A DNA stretch of 64,000 nucleotides. It comes from JBBROS01 sp964246015 (GTDB lineage Bacteria; Pseudomonadota; Alphaproteobacteria; Acetobacterales; Acetobacteraceae). This document shows, piece by piece, positions 52,958 to 61,228 of this stretch (position 1 is its first letter; each line of letters opens with the position of its first letter). A program made the translations under genes and the position numbers. Below the pieces are notes generated by a model. It was not told the origin of the DNA. It searched no databases and saw only the letters and a list, made by a program, of their open reading frames with translations. The stretch is taken from NCBI GenBank assembly GCA_964246015.1, contig CAXTPG010000007.1:1-64000 (forward strand), given 5' to 3'.

Positions 52958-53925
52958 GCGGCGGCCCGGGCTGCGTCGGCCCGGACGGCGTCGGCGCGGA
53001 GGCAGAGGGTTTCGTGGCCGGGTTCGATGGGGCGCAGCGGCGGGGGGGCGGCCGTGCAGTCGGGGACGACGAAGGCGCAGCGGGGGGCGAAGCGGCAGCC
53101 GGGGGGCATGGCGAGGGGGTCGGGCGGGACGCCGGCGATGCCGTCCAGGCGTTGGCGGGCGTGGCGGCCGTCGGGGAGGGAGCGGATGAGGCCCAGCGTG
53201 TAGCCGTGGGAGGGGCGGCGGAAGATGGCCTCGGCCGTGCCCGTCTCCTGCACGCGGCCGGCGTAGAAGACGGCGACGCGGTCGCAGGTGCCGGCGACGA
53301 CGCCGAGGTCGTGGGTGACGAGGATGACGGCCATGCCCAGCTCGTCCTTGAGGCGGAGGAGGAGCTTCAGGATCTGGTCCTGGATGGTGACGTCCAGCGC
53401 CGTGCTGGGTTCGTCGGCCAGGAGGAGCTTGGGGCCGGCGGCGAGGGCGATGGCGATCATGGCGCGCTGGCGCATGCCGCCGGAGAACTCGTGGGGGTAG
53501 GACGCGAGGCGGCGGGCGGCGTCGGGGATGCCGACGTGGTCCAGCAGCTCGGTGGCGCGGCGGGTGGCGGCGGCGCCGCGGAGGGCGAGGTGGGCGCCGA
53601 GGCTTTCGGTGATCTGCAGGCCGATGGGGAGGACGGGGTTGAGGGCGGTCATCGGCTCCTGGAAGATCATCGCGATCTCGCGCCCGCGGATGGCGCGCAT
53701 GGCGGGGTCGGGGAGGGTGGCGAGGTCCTGGCCGTGCCAGAGGACCTGGCCGGAGAGCGCGGCGCCGCGGGGGAGGAGGCGGAGGATGGCGCGGAGGGTC
53801 ATGCTCTTGCCGGAGCCGGATTCGCCGACGATGCCGAGCATCTCGCCTTGGGCGACGGTGAGGGTGACGCCGTCGACGGGGCTGGCCGGGCCGATGCGGA
53901 CGGTGAGGTCGCGGAGTTCAAGCAT
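52954..53925 (-). CDS. ABC transporter ATP-binding protein (OppD/DppD type)
   Basis: A 323-residue ATPase: Walker A GESGSGKSM, Q-loop MIFQEPMTALNPVL, signature FSGGMRQRAMIAIAL, Walker B LLLADEPSTALDVT, VTHDLGVV, and the C-terminal GCRFAPRCAFVVPDC motif. It heterodimerises with the OppF-type subunit encoded next. It overlaps the permease upstream by 8 bases. Confidence 0.93.
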
Positions 53926-54730
53926 CGCGGCGGCGGAGGCGGATGGCGAGGGCGTCGCCGAGCAGGCTGAAGGCGGTGCCGGCGAGGATGATGGCGATGC
54001 CGGGGAAGATGGACATCCACCAGGCCGTCGTCATGAAGTTCTTGCCGTCGGCGATGAGGACGCCCCATTCGGAGGTGGGGGGCTGCGCGCCGAGGCCGAG
54101 GTAGCCGAGGCTGGAGCCGAGCAGGATGGCGAGGGCCATGTCGGTCATCCAGTAGACGAGGATGGGGGAGATGGCGTTGGGCAGCAGGTGGCGGAAGATG
54201 ATGCGGGGCGCCGAATAGCCCATGACCCGGCCCGCATCCGCGTAGTCGCGGCGGCGCTGCGCCAGGATCTCGGCGCGGGTGAGGCGGGCGTAGACGATCC
54301 AGCCGACGGCGCTGATGGCGATGTACATGTTGATGAGGCCGGGGCCGAGGACGGCGACGATGGCGATGACGAGGACGAGGAAGGGGATGGTGACGGCGAC
54401 GTCGACGATGCGGCTGAAGATGGCGTCCGCGACGCCGCCGACGTAGCCGATGATGCAGCCGGCGAAGGTCCCGAAGACGGCGGGGAAGAGGGTGGCGAAG
54501 ATGGCGATCTGCAGGTCGATGCGGGCGGCCCAGATGGTGCGGGAGAGGATGTCGCGGCCGAAATTGTCGGTGCCGAAGGGGTGGGCGAGGCTGGGGGGGG
54601 AGAGGAGGGCGTCGTAGTCGAAGGCGTCGGGGTCGTAGGGGGCGATGAGGCCGGGCAGTGCTGCGCAGGCGAGCATGAGCAGCAGCAGGGCGCCGCCGAA
54701 CAGGGTGGCGAAGCGGGGGCGCGTCGTCAG
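53918..54730 (-). CDS. ABC transporter permease (DppC type), apparent CTG start
   Basis: A permease of about 270 residues with a typical DppC body: LIAPYDPDAFDYDALLSPPSLAHPFGTDNFGRDILSRTIWAARIDLQIA, the EAA loop YADAGRVMGYSAPRIIFRHLLPN, and GSSLGYLGLGAQPPTSEWGVLIADGKNFM. No ATG, GTG or TTG lies in frame before the first helix. The only upstream candidate is a CTG that overlaps the DppB stop as CTGA (54730), in the same geometry as the ATGA/GTGA overlaps elsewhere here. The next in-frame ATG would cut into the first membrane helix. So either a CTG start or a shortened protein is used. Confidence 0.85.
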   Translation of the reverse strand: MTTRPRFATLFGGALLLLMLACAALPGLIAPYDPDAFDYDALLSPPSLAHPFGTDNFGRDILSRTIWAARIDLQIAIFATLFPAVFGTFAGCIIGYVGGVADAIFSRIVDVAVTIPFLVLVIAIVAVLGPGLINMYIAISAVGWIVYARLTRAEILAQRRRDYADAGRVMGYSAPRIIFRHLLPNAISPILVYWMTDMALAILLGSSLGYLGLGAQPPTSEWGVLIADGKNFMTTAWWMSIFPGIAIILAGTAFSLLGDALAIRLRRRDA

Positions 54731-55665
54731 CCTGCGACCCTCGGGTCGAGGAGGGCCTGGACGGTGTCGACGGCGAGGAAGACGAGGGAGACGAGGACGG
54801 CGAGGACGATGGTGAGGCCCTGCACGACGGCGTAGTCGCGGGCGAAGATGCTGTCGATCATGAGGCGGCCGACGCCGGGGATGGCGAAGACGGTTTCGGT
54901 GATGACGGCCCCGCCGACGAGGGAGCCGATGTGGAGGCCGAGCAGGGTGATGGTGGAGAGCCATGCGTTGCGGAGGACGTGGCGGCCGAGGACGAGGCGC
55001 ATCGGCAGGCCCTTGGCGGTGGCGAAGTTCACGTATTCGGCCTGCAGCACCTCGATCAACTGGTCGCGGAGGTTGCGGAGGAGGATGGCGGAGAGGCTGA
55101 GGGCGAGGGTGAGGGCGGGGAGGAAGAGGTACCAGAGGTTCTGGACGAAGCCGTTGCCGATGCCGCCGACGGGGAACCAGCCGAGGCCGGCGGCGAGGGT
55201 GATGAGCAGGACGAGGCCGATGTAGAAGACGGGCATCGAGAGGCAGGCCTGGGCGATGACGCGGACGGCGATGTCGATGCGTCCGCCGGGGCGGAGGGCG
55301 GCGGCGAAGGCGAGGGGGCAGGCGATCAGGAGCGAGAACAGGGCGGCCATCGCGGTGAGCATGGCGGTGACGGGGAGGCGTTCCTCGATCAGGCGGGCGA
55401 CGGGGACGCGCATGGTGATGGAATCGCCGAAGCGGAAGGAGAGGGTGCGGACCAGGAACTGCCAGAACTGGACGGCGACGGACTGGTCGAGGCCCAGCTC
55501 GGCGCGGAGGGCGGCGATGCTTTCGTCGCTGCCGCGCTCGCCGAGGAGCATGAGGGCGGGGTCTCCGGGCAGGAGGCGCATGAGGCCGAAGACGAGCAGC
55601 GCGACCAGCACGACGGTTGCCATGACCTGCAGCAGGCGCCGGCCCAGGAGGGACGCGACGCGCAC
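54727..55665 (-). CDS. ABC transporter permease (DppB type)
   Basis: A 312-residue permease starting GTG (VRVASLLGRRLLQVMATVVLVALLVFGLMRLLPGDPALML), with the DppB motif FGDSITMRVPVARLIEERLPVT, the EAA loop EYVNFATAKGLPMRLVLGRHVLRNA and the C-terminal GGAVITETVFAIPGVGRLMIDSIFARDYAVVQG. It forms the pore with the DppC-type subunit. The binding protein gene ends 9 bases upstream of its start. Confidence 0.93.
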   Translation of the reverse strand: MRVASLLGRRLLQVMATVVLVALLVFGLMRLLPGDPALMLLGERGSDESIAALRAELGLDQSVAVQFWQFLVRTLSFRFGDSITMRVPVARLIEERLPVTAMLTAMAALFSLLIACPLAFAAALRPGGRIDIAVRVIAQACLSMPVFYIGLVLLITLAAGLGWFPVGGIGNGFVQNLWYLFLPALTLALSLSAILLRNLRDQLIEVLQAEYVNFATAKGLPMRLVLGRHVLRNAWLSTITLLGLHIGSLVGGAVITETVFAIPGVGRLMIDSIFARDYAVVQGLTIVLAVLVSLVFLAVDTVQALLDPRVAG

Positions 55666-55674
55666 GGGGGCTGC

Positions 55675-57252
55675 CTACTTGTCCAGGTAGGTCTCGGCGA
55701 AGAGGTTGTTGCCGAGGGGGATCTGCACGAAGCCGTGGACCTTCTTCAGCATGGCGACGGGGTAGGGGACTTCCATGGCGAAGACGATGGGGGCGGCTTC
55801 GGCGTAGCGCTCCTGGATTTCCTTGAACATGGCGGCGCGCTTGGCCGGGTCGAGCTCGCTGCGGCTGGCTTCGAACAGGGCGTCGTTGCGGGTGTCCTGC
55901 CAGCCGCCGCGGTTGTTCTGGCGGGTGGGGAAGTAGGCGAAGATGGAGGTGACCTGGCCGGGGTCGTTGATGTCGTTGGTCCAGAGTGAGGTCCGCATCT
56001 GGAAGTCGCCGGCGTTGTAGCGGGCGAGGCGGGTTGCGGATTCCATCTGCTCGATCTTCATGCGGATGCCGAGGGGGGCCCACATCTGCTGCAGGGCGGC
56101 GGTCTTGGCGGCGTCGTCGGCGCTGCCGGCGAGGACCATGCAGGTGATCTCGAACCCCTGTGCGTAGCCGGCTTCGGCCAGGAGGGCGCGGGCCTTGGCG
56201 AGGTCGTAGGGGTAGAGGGGGGTGGGGCCGTAGGAGAGCGGCGTCGACATGGGCATGAAGCTGCGGGCGGGGGTTCCGGCGCCGTAGCTGACGACCTGGA
56301 TGAGGGCCTGCTTGTTGGTGGCGTAGTTGAGGGCCTGGCGGACTCGGACGTCGTTCAGGGGGTTCTTGCTGCCGTCCTTGAGGGTGGGGCGGGAGTTGAG
56401 GGCGAAGTAGTTCATCTGCGCCGCGGGGAAGAGGACCATGTTGAGGCGGGCGTCGGCCTTCAGCTCGTTGACGCGGGAGTAGGGGACGAACTCGGCGATG
56501 TCGATCTCGCCGGCGCGGAGCTTGAGGATGCGGGTGGCGTCGTCGGGGATCATGAGGAAGCGGATGGCGTCGAGGTAGGGGAGGGGCTGGTTGTCGGCGC
56601 CGGGGCGCCAGAAGTGGGGGTTGCGGGCGAGGACCATCTCGGTGCCGCGCTTCCAGCTTTGGAGGAAGAAGGGCCCGGATCCGATGGGCTTTTCGGCGAA
56701 GGCCTTGCTTTTCTCCTCGAGGTTGGCACCGGGGGCGGCCATGAGGAGCTTCTCCGGCATGATGCCGGCGTTGAAGGTGGCGAGGGCCTGGAGGATCGTC
56801 GGGTCGGGCCGGGTCATGGTGATGACGACGGTGGTGTCGTCCTTGGCCGTTACGGTGTCGATGGCGGAGAGGAGGAAGGCGAAGTCTCCACCGGTTTCCT
56901 TCTTGGCGGCGCGGTTGAGGGACCAGGCGGCGTCGCTGGCGAGCAGGGGGGAGCCGTCGGCGAACTTGAGGCCTGGGCGGAGGGCGAGGGTGACGGTCTT
57001 TCCGTCGGGGCCGACGGTGTGGGCGGAGGCGAGGCCGGGCTGGACGTCGCGGCCGTCGGGGGTTGGTTCCAGGAGCGTCGCGTAGATGTTGAGCGAGATC
57101 CAGATGTCGGCGTTCTGGGTCGTGTGGACGGGGTCGAGGTATTGGCAGTCGGTCTGGCGGGCGAAGGTGAGGGTGCCGCCGCGGGTGACGGCGAGGGCGG
57201 GGGTCGTGGCGGCGAGAAGCAGGGCCAGGAACCAGGTTGCGAACCGTGTCAT
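55675..57252 (-). CDS. ABC transporter substrate-binding protein (SBP family 5)
   Basis: A 525-residue periplasmic binding protein with a Sec signal (MTRFATWFLALLLAATTPALA). Family features are GGTLTFARQTDCQYLDPVHTTQNADIWISLNIYATLL, VTLALRPGLKFADGSPLLASDAAWSLNRA, and NPLNDVRVRQALNYATNKQALIQ. It is the first gene of the SBP-DppB-DppC-OppD-OppF operon, with GGAGG ahead of its ATG. It is divergent from the PhnW-like aminotransferase across 174 bases. Ligand unknown; the divergent partner makes an aminophosphonate or amino compound a testable guess. Confidence 0.92.
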   Translation of the reverse strand: MTRFATWFLALLLAATTPALAVTRGGTLTFARQTDCQYLDPVHTTQNADIWISLNIYATLLEPTPDGRDVQPGLASAHTVGPDGKTVTLALRPGLKFADGSPLLASDAAWSLNRAAKKETGGDFAFLLSAIDTVTAKDDTTVVITMTRPDPTILQALATFNAGIMPEKLLMAAPGANLEEKSKAFAEKPIGSGPFFLQSWKRGTEMVLARNPHFWRPGADNQPLPYLDAIRFLMIPDDATRILKLRAGEIDIAEFVPYSRVNELKADARLNMVLFPAAQMNYFALNSRPTLKDGSKNPLNDVRVRQALNYATNKQALIQVVSYGAGTPARSFMPMSTPLSYGPTPLYPYDLAKARALLAEAGYAQGFEITCMVLAGSADDAAKTAALQQMWAPLGIRMKIEQMESATRLARYNAGDFQMRTSLWTNDINDPGQVTSIFAYFPTRQNNRGGWQDTRNDALFEASRSELDPAKRAAMFKEIQERYAEAAPIVFAMEVPYPVAMLKKVHGFVQIPLGNNLFAETYLDK

Positions 57253-57426
57253 GATCGGGGCCTCCGCCGGGGTGGGGCAGGGTAGCGACGGGCGGGGTGG
57301 TGGCGTCAAGGGGCGTGTGGCGGGTTCCGGGCCTGGTGGGACGGCGGGTTGCCGCGTTCGTGGGCGACTGCTTGTTTCCGCGCCGCCTGGCGTGCCAGGA
57401 TCGGGCGTCCTGCACGGAAACCGCCC

Positions 57427-58563
57427 ATGCCCCGCGATCCCGCCGACCCGTTGTTGCTGACGCCCGGTCCCGTCAGCGTGTCCCGCAGCACGAAGGCCGT
57501 GATGATGGTGGACCGGCCTTCGGGGGACACGGAGTTCCAGGGGGATGTGCAGCTTGCGCGGGATTATCTGGTTGGGGTGATCCATGGGGAGGGGGCGTAT
57601 ACGGCGATCCCGATCCCGGGCAGCGCCACGTATGCGAACGAGGGCGCGATCGCGACGCTGGTGCCCGCGGGCGGGAAGGTGCTGATCCACAGCAACGGGG
57701 TGTACGGGGACCGGCTGATCGAGATCTGCGCGGCGACCGGGGTGCCGCACGGGGTGCTGCGGACGCCGCCCTTCGTGCCCGCGACCGAGCAGCAATGGGA
57801 GGATGCGCTGCGGGCCGACCCGGCGCTGACCCATGTGTTCGTCGTGCATTGCGAGACGAGCACGGGCATCCTGAACCCGCTGGAGCCGATCGCGGCGTTG
57901 TGCCGGCGGCATGCGAAGGGGCTGCTGATCGACGCTGTCGCGTCGTTCGGGGCGGTGCCGATCGACGCGCGGACGCTGCAGTTCGACGCGGTGACGCTGT
58001 CGTCCAACAAGTGCATGCAGGGCGTGCCGGGGGTGGGATGGGCGGTGGTGCGGAAGGACGCGCTGGAGGCGGCGCGAGGGGTGGCGCGGAGCCTTGCGCT
58101 GAACCTGTGGGACCAGAACCAGCACATGGACCGGACGGGGGCGTTCCGGTTCACGCCGCCGACGCAGGTGGTCGCGGCGTTTGCGCAGGCGTGCCGGGAG
58201 CATGCGGCGGAGGGCGGGACGGAAGCGCGGCTGGCGCGGTACCGGCGGAACTGGCGGCGGCTGGTGGACGGAATGCGGCAGATGGGGTTCCGGACGGTGG
58301 TGCCGGATGCGCATGCGTCGCCGATCGTCGCCACGTTCCACAATCCGGACGACCCGGCATTCAGCTTCGATGCGCTGTTCCAGGGGATGAAGCGGCGGGG
58401 GTACGTGATCTTCCCGGGGCGGCTGGCGCTGGCGAACACGTTCCGGATCGGGTGCATGGGGGCGGTGACGGAGGAGGACATCGCGGATGCGATGGTGGCG
58501 GTTTCGGAGGTGATGGCGGAGATGGGGGTGGCGGCGTTCGGGCGGGCGGAGGCGGCGGAGTAG
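57427..58563 (+). CDS. phnW: PhnW-like class V aminotransferase (2-aminoethylphosphonate:pyruvate type)
   Basis: A 378-residue PLP enzyme of fold type I, class V. It opens PLLLTPGPVSVSRSTKAVMM, has PIPGSATYANEGAIATL, VLIHSNGVYGDRLIEI, VHCETSTGILNPLEPIAALC, LLIDAVASFGAVPIDA, the PLP lysine in LSSNKCMQGVPGVGW, FRFTPPTQVVAAFAQA, RRGYVIFPGRL and FRIGCMGAVTEEDI. The SSNKCxQGVPG and RIGxxG motifs fit 2-aminoethylphosphonate transaminase best, with alanine-glyoxylate and serine-pyruvate enzymes as close alternatives. No PhnX or PhnY/PhnA is near. It is divergent from a Dpp-type importer. Confidence 0.8.
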   Translation: MPRDPADPLLLTPGPVSVSRSTKAVMMVDRPSGDTEFQGDVQLARDYLVGVIHGEGAYTAIPIPGSATYANEGAIATLVPAGGKVLIHSNGVYGDRLIEICAATGVPHGVLRTPPFVPATEQQWEDALRADPALTHVFVVHCETSTGILNPLEPIAALCRRHAKGLLIDAVASFGAVPIDARTLQFDAVTLSSNKCMQGVPGVGWAVVRKDALEAARGVARSLALNLWDQNQHMDRTGAFRFTPPTQVVAAFAQACREHAAEGGTEARLARYRRNWRRLVDGMRQMGFRTVVPDAHASPIVATFHNPDDPAFSFDALFQGMKRRGYVIFPGRLALANTFRIGCMGAVTEEDIADAMVAVSEVMAEMGVAAFGRAEAAE

Positions 58564-58649
58564 GGCGCCAGGCGCCCTTGCGGGCGTCGCGCTTGCGGCT
58601 GCCCGGCCCCGCGCCTAGCGTCCCCGCCGCAATCGCACGAGGCGCCCCG

Positions 58650-59270
58650 ATGATCGAGCTGCATACCTGGAACACGCCGAACGGCCGCAAGATCAGCGTG
58701 GCGCTGGAGGAGATGGGGCTGCCTTATACCGTCAAGGTCGTCGACATCACGAAGGACCAGCAGTTCGAGCCCGCTTTCCTGGAGATTAGCCCGAACAACC
58801 GGATCCCCGCCATCATCGACCCCGACGGACCCGGGGGAATGCCCATCTCGGTGTTCGAATCCGGGGCGATCCTGCTGTATCTCGGGGAGAAGACGGGCAC
58901 GTTCCTGCCGACCGACCTGCGGCAGCGGATCCCGGTGCTGGAGTGGCTGATGTGGCAGATGGGCGGGTTCGGTCCCATGCCCGGGCAGGTGCATCACTTC
59001 CTGACGGTCAACGAGGCGGACCGCGCGTATGGCCTGGCGCGCTACATGAAGGAGACGCGGCGTCTGTACGGGGTGCTGGACCGTCGGCTGGCGAAGGTGG
59101 AGTTCGTGGCGGGTGGCGTTTCGGTGGCGGATTTCGCGATCCTGGGGTGGGCGTGGCGGCATGAGCGGCATCAAGTGAGCCTGGACGACTTCCCGCACGT
59201 GAAGCGCTGGCATGCGACGATGATGGCGCGGCCGGGGACGAAGAAGGGGTTCGAGGTGGCGCTGAGCTAG
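58650..59270 (+). CDS. Glutathione S-transferase (YghU/YfcG-like)
   Basis: A 206-residue GST. The thioredoxin-like N domain (IELHTWNTPNGRKISVALEEMGLPYTV, then NNRIPAIIDPDG and VFESGAILLYLGEKTG, about 1-80) binds glutathione through the TPNG loop and the ESGAI motif. The all-helical C domain has EWLMWQMGGFGPMPGQVHHF and ADFAILGWAWRHERH. The NTPNGRK active-site loop and GGFGPMPGQ match the YghU/YfcG (disulfide reductase-like Nu class) group. It starts 86 bases after the aminotransferase and precedes tRNA-Ser(GCT). Confidence 0.92.
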   Translation: MIELHTWNTPNGRKISVALEEMGLPYTVKVVDITKDQQFEPAFLEISPNNRIPAIIDPDGPGGMPISVFESGAILLYLGEKTGTFLPTDLRQRIPVLEWLMWQMGGFGPMPGQVHHFLTVNEADRAYGLARYMKETRRLYGVLDRRLAKVEFVAGGVSVADFAILGWAWRHERHQVSLDDFPHVKRWHATMMARPGTKKGFEVALS

Positions 59271-59271
59271 T

Positions 59272-59300
59272 TTGACTGCGCGGGGCCGCCCGCGTAGAAG
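59272..59300 (+). promoter_or_regulatory. Promoter of tRNA-Ser(GCT)
   Basis: TTGACT at 59272-59277, a 17-base spacer and TAGAAG at 59295-59300, starting transcription near 59307, about 30 bases before the tRNA. It begins one base after the GST stop codon. Confidence 0.5.
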
Positions 59301-59337
59301 GGCGAGGCAAACGGTGTGTATGTGTCTGACCCCGTGC

Positions 59338-59430
<93 letters not shown>

Positions 59431-59437
59431 ATCCATT

Positions 59438-59450
59438 CACGTGCAACGTG
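59438..59450 (+). promoter_or_regulatory. Inverted repeat upstream of vapB
   Basis: CACGT-GCA-ACGTG, a 5-bp perfect inverted repeat just after the tRNA. With the hairpin at 59470-59488 it occupies the only promoter space for vapBC. It is a plausible binding site for the VapB/VapBC autorepressor, by analogy with the family. Confidence 0.35.
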
Positions 59451-59469
59451 CCGGGATTTCACTCATAGT

Positions 59470-59488
59470 CTCTCGCCTAAAGCGAGAG
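59470..59488 (+). promoter_or_regulatory. Inverted repeat overlapping the vapB ribosome site
   Basis: CTCTCGC-CTAAA-GCGAGAG, a perfect 7-bp inverted repeat ending 8 bases before the vapB ATG. The right arm merges into the GAGAGGGG ribosome-binding sequence. It could be an operator, an RNA hairpin that limits translation, or both. Confidence 0.45.
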
Positions 59489-59496
59489 GGGCTGGC

Positions 59497-59730
59497 ATGC
59501 GCATCACATCGAAGGGGCAAGTGACCATCCCCGCTGACATCCGCGACCGGGCCGGACTGCTGCCCGGGACGGAGGTGGAGTTTGTCTTTGACGGATCGAG
59601 CGTAAGGCTCGACCGCGCGACGACTTCCCCTGGCCACGGTCGCGGGGCTCGGCTGGTCGCGCATCTCCGTGGCCGGGGCGACATCGGGATGAGCACCGAC
59701 GCAATCATGGCGTTGACCCGCGATCATTGA
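59497..59730 (+). CDS. vapB: AbrB/MazE-type antitoxin (VapB)
   Basis: A 77-residue antitoxin. The N-terminal swapped-hairpin AbrB/SpoVT domain, MRITSKGQVTIPADIRDRAGLLPGTEVEFVFDG, binds DNA. The C-terminal tail (GARLVAHLRGRGDIGMSTDAIMALTR) resembles the toxin-neutralising segment of VapB partners. Its stop is directly followed by the vapC ATG with no spacing. Two inverted repeats upstream suggest autoregulation. Confidence 0.9.
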   Translation: MRITSKGQVTIPADIRDRAGLLPGTEVEFVFDGSSVRLDRATTSPGHGRGARLVAHLRGRGDIGMSTDAIMALTRDH

Positions 59731-60153
59731 ATGTCCGCCGTCTTGGTCGATGCGAACGTCCTCCTCGATATCATGACGGTCGATGTGCAATGGTTCGGGT
59801 GGTCGGCGGGCGCCATCGAGCGCGCAGCAGAGCGGCACCGCCTGGTCATCAACCCGATCATCTATGCCGAGGTCTCGGTTCGCTTCTCCCGAATCGAGGA
59901 TCTCGACGCGGCCCTTCCAAGGAGGATGTTCGACCGCGAGCCGATCCCGTATGAGGCCGGGTTCCTGGCCGGCAAAGCATTTCTGGCGTATCGGCGAAGA
60001 GGCGGGTCCAAACGTTCCCCGCTTCCGGATTTCATCATCGGCGCACATGCCGCGATCGCCGATTATACCCTTTTGACCAGGGATGCGGCGCGCTATCGAA
60101 GCTATTTCCCCAGACTGGCGCTCATTTCGCCTGGTGAAGCGAGTGGGTCTTGA
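59731..60153 (+). CDS. vapC: PIN-domain ribonuclease toxin (VapC)
   Basis: A 140-residue PIN toxin. The acidic Mg2+ site is complete: D7 in VLVDANVLLD, E47 in NPIIYAEVSVRF, D100 in LPDFIIGAHA and D118 in LLTRDAARYRSYFP. VapC toxins cleave tRNA or rRNA when VapB is degraded. The gene lies immediately after vapB. It is between the two copies of the tRNA-Ser 3' end. Confidence 0.92.
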   Translation: MSAVLVDANVLLDIMTVDVQWFGWSAGAIERAAERHRLVINPIIYAEVSVRFSRIEDLDAALPRRMFDREPIPYEAGFLAGKAFLAYRRRGGSKRSPLPDFIIGAHAAIADYTLLTRDAARYRSYFPRLALISPGEASGS

Positions 60154-60248
60154 TGCTCCGAACACGCTCACCCGACAGCGGGCCAGCCGACCGCGTTTCC
60201 CCGATTTCTGGCTTCCGGATACGGTATTGCGGGAGGGATATCGCAAGC

Positions 60249-60269
60249 CTCATCCCCTCCGCCAATCCA
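60249..60269 (+). repeat. Direct repeat, right copy (att-like)
   Basis: A perfect 21-bp copy of the tRNA-Ser 3' end and its flank, 96 bases after vapC and 17 bases before the hydrolase start. The other 60154-60286 spacer sequence holds no gene. Confidence 0.85.
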
Positions 60270-60286
60270 CCCCTCGATGGGACGCC

Positions 60287-61228
60287 TTGAAACTGTTCTT
60301 CGTCATCGCGGCCGCGATTCTGCTCGTTGCGCTTCTGGGCGGCGGCTTGTGGCTGTGGACGCCCGACCGGCCACGCGCGGCGCTGGAGGCCGTGTATCTG
60401 CGGGCGCCCGGGGACATGGTGGATGCGGGCGGCGCGCGGCTGCATGTGCGCGACAGCGGACCGCGGGAGGCGGCGGCGATCGTGATGCTGCACGGCTTCG
60501 GGTCCAGCCTGCACACGTGGGAATCCTGGGCAAAGGCGTTGGAGGGCGAGTTCCGCGTCTTGCGGATCGATCTGCCGGGTTCCGGGCTGTCCCCGCCCGA
60601 TCCCACGGGCCGCTACGACGATGCGCGGACGATGGAGGTGCTGATTGCGCTGCTGGACCGGCTTGGCATCGCGCGGAGCGGTTTCGTTGGCAATTCGATC
60701 GGTGGGCGGATCGCCTGGACCTTTGCCGCCCTTCATCCCGAGCGGGTGACCCGCGTCGTGCTGGTCGCGCCGGACGGGTTTGCCAGTCCCGGGTTCGCCT
60801 ATGGCCGGGCGCCCGACGTGCCCGCGATGATGGGCCTGATGCGGTATGCCCTGCCGAAGGCGCTACTGCGGATGAACCTGGTTCCCAGCTATGCCGACGC
60901 GTCCCGCCTGACGGACGACACGGTGACGCGATACCATGACCTGCTGCTGGCGCCCGGCAGCCGGGCCGCGTTGCTGGCGCGCATGCGGCAGACGGTGCTG
61001 CAGGATCCCGAGCCGCTGCTGCGGCGCATCCGGGCGCCGGTCCTGCTGCTGTGGGGCGAGCAGGACGGGATGATTCCGGTCCGGAACGCCGCCGACTACA
61101 TGCGCAACCTGGCCGATGGTCGTCTCGTCACGTTTCCCGGTCTGGGCCACGTCCCGCAGGAGGAGGACCCGGCGCGGTCGTTGCCGCCCGTGCTGGACTT
61201 CCTGCGGGGCGGGGGCGTCAGGGGGTGA
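60287..61228 (+). CDS. Membrane-anchored alpha/beta hydrolase
   Basis: A protein of 313 residues with an N-terminal helix (FFVIAAAILLVALLGGGLWLW, about 4-24) that anchors it to the membrane or serves as a signal. The alpha/beta-hydrolase core has the oxyanion HGFGSSLHTW (70-78), nucleophile elbow GNSIGG (Ser137), acid LWGEQDGMIP and the His in PGLGHVPQEEDP. Substrate unknown; MhpC/haloalkane-like esterases are the nearest recognisable type. The TTG at 60287 is the only start near the helix; it lies 17 bases after the att-like repeat, so the native upstream region may have been displaced. It overlaps the convergent gene by 11 bases. Confidence 0.83.
   Translation: MKLFFVIAAAILLVALLGGGLWLWTPDRPRAALEAVYLRAPGDMVDAGGARLHVRDSGPREAAAIVMLHGFGSSLHTWESWAKALEGEFRVLRIDLPGSGLSPPDPTGRYDDARTMEVLIALLDRLGIARSGFVGNSIGGRIAWTFAALHPERVTRVVLVAPDGFASPGFAYGRAPDVPAMMGLMRYALPKALLRMNLVPSYADASRLTDDTVTRYHDLLLAPGSRAALLARMRQTVLQDPEPLLRRIRAPVLLLWGEQDGMIPVRNAADYMRNLADGRLVTFPGLGHVPQEEDPARSLPPVLDFLRGGGVRG

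Noticed and set aside
53918..57415. An apparent 1165-codon protein ending in the DppC permease
   Set aside because: Everything before residue about 895 is antisense-free but out-of-frame translation of the SBP and DppB genes, with Pro/Arg-rich composition. Only the last 270 codons are a permease.
57427..58563. Serine-glyoxylate or alanine-glyoxylate aminotransferase as first choice
   Set aside because: The SSNKCMQGVPG, FRFTPPTQVV and YVIFPG motifs match PhnW better. The alternative stays open because PhnX is absent.
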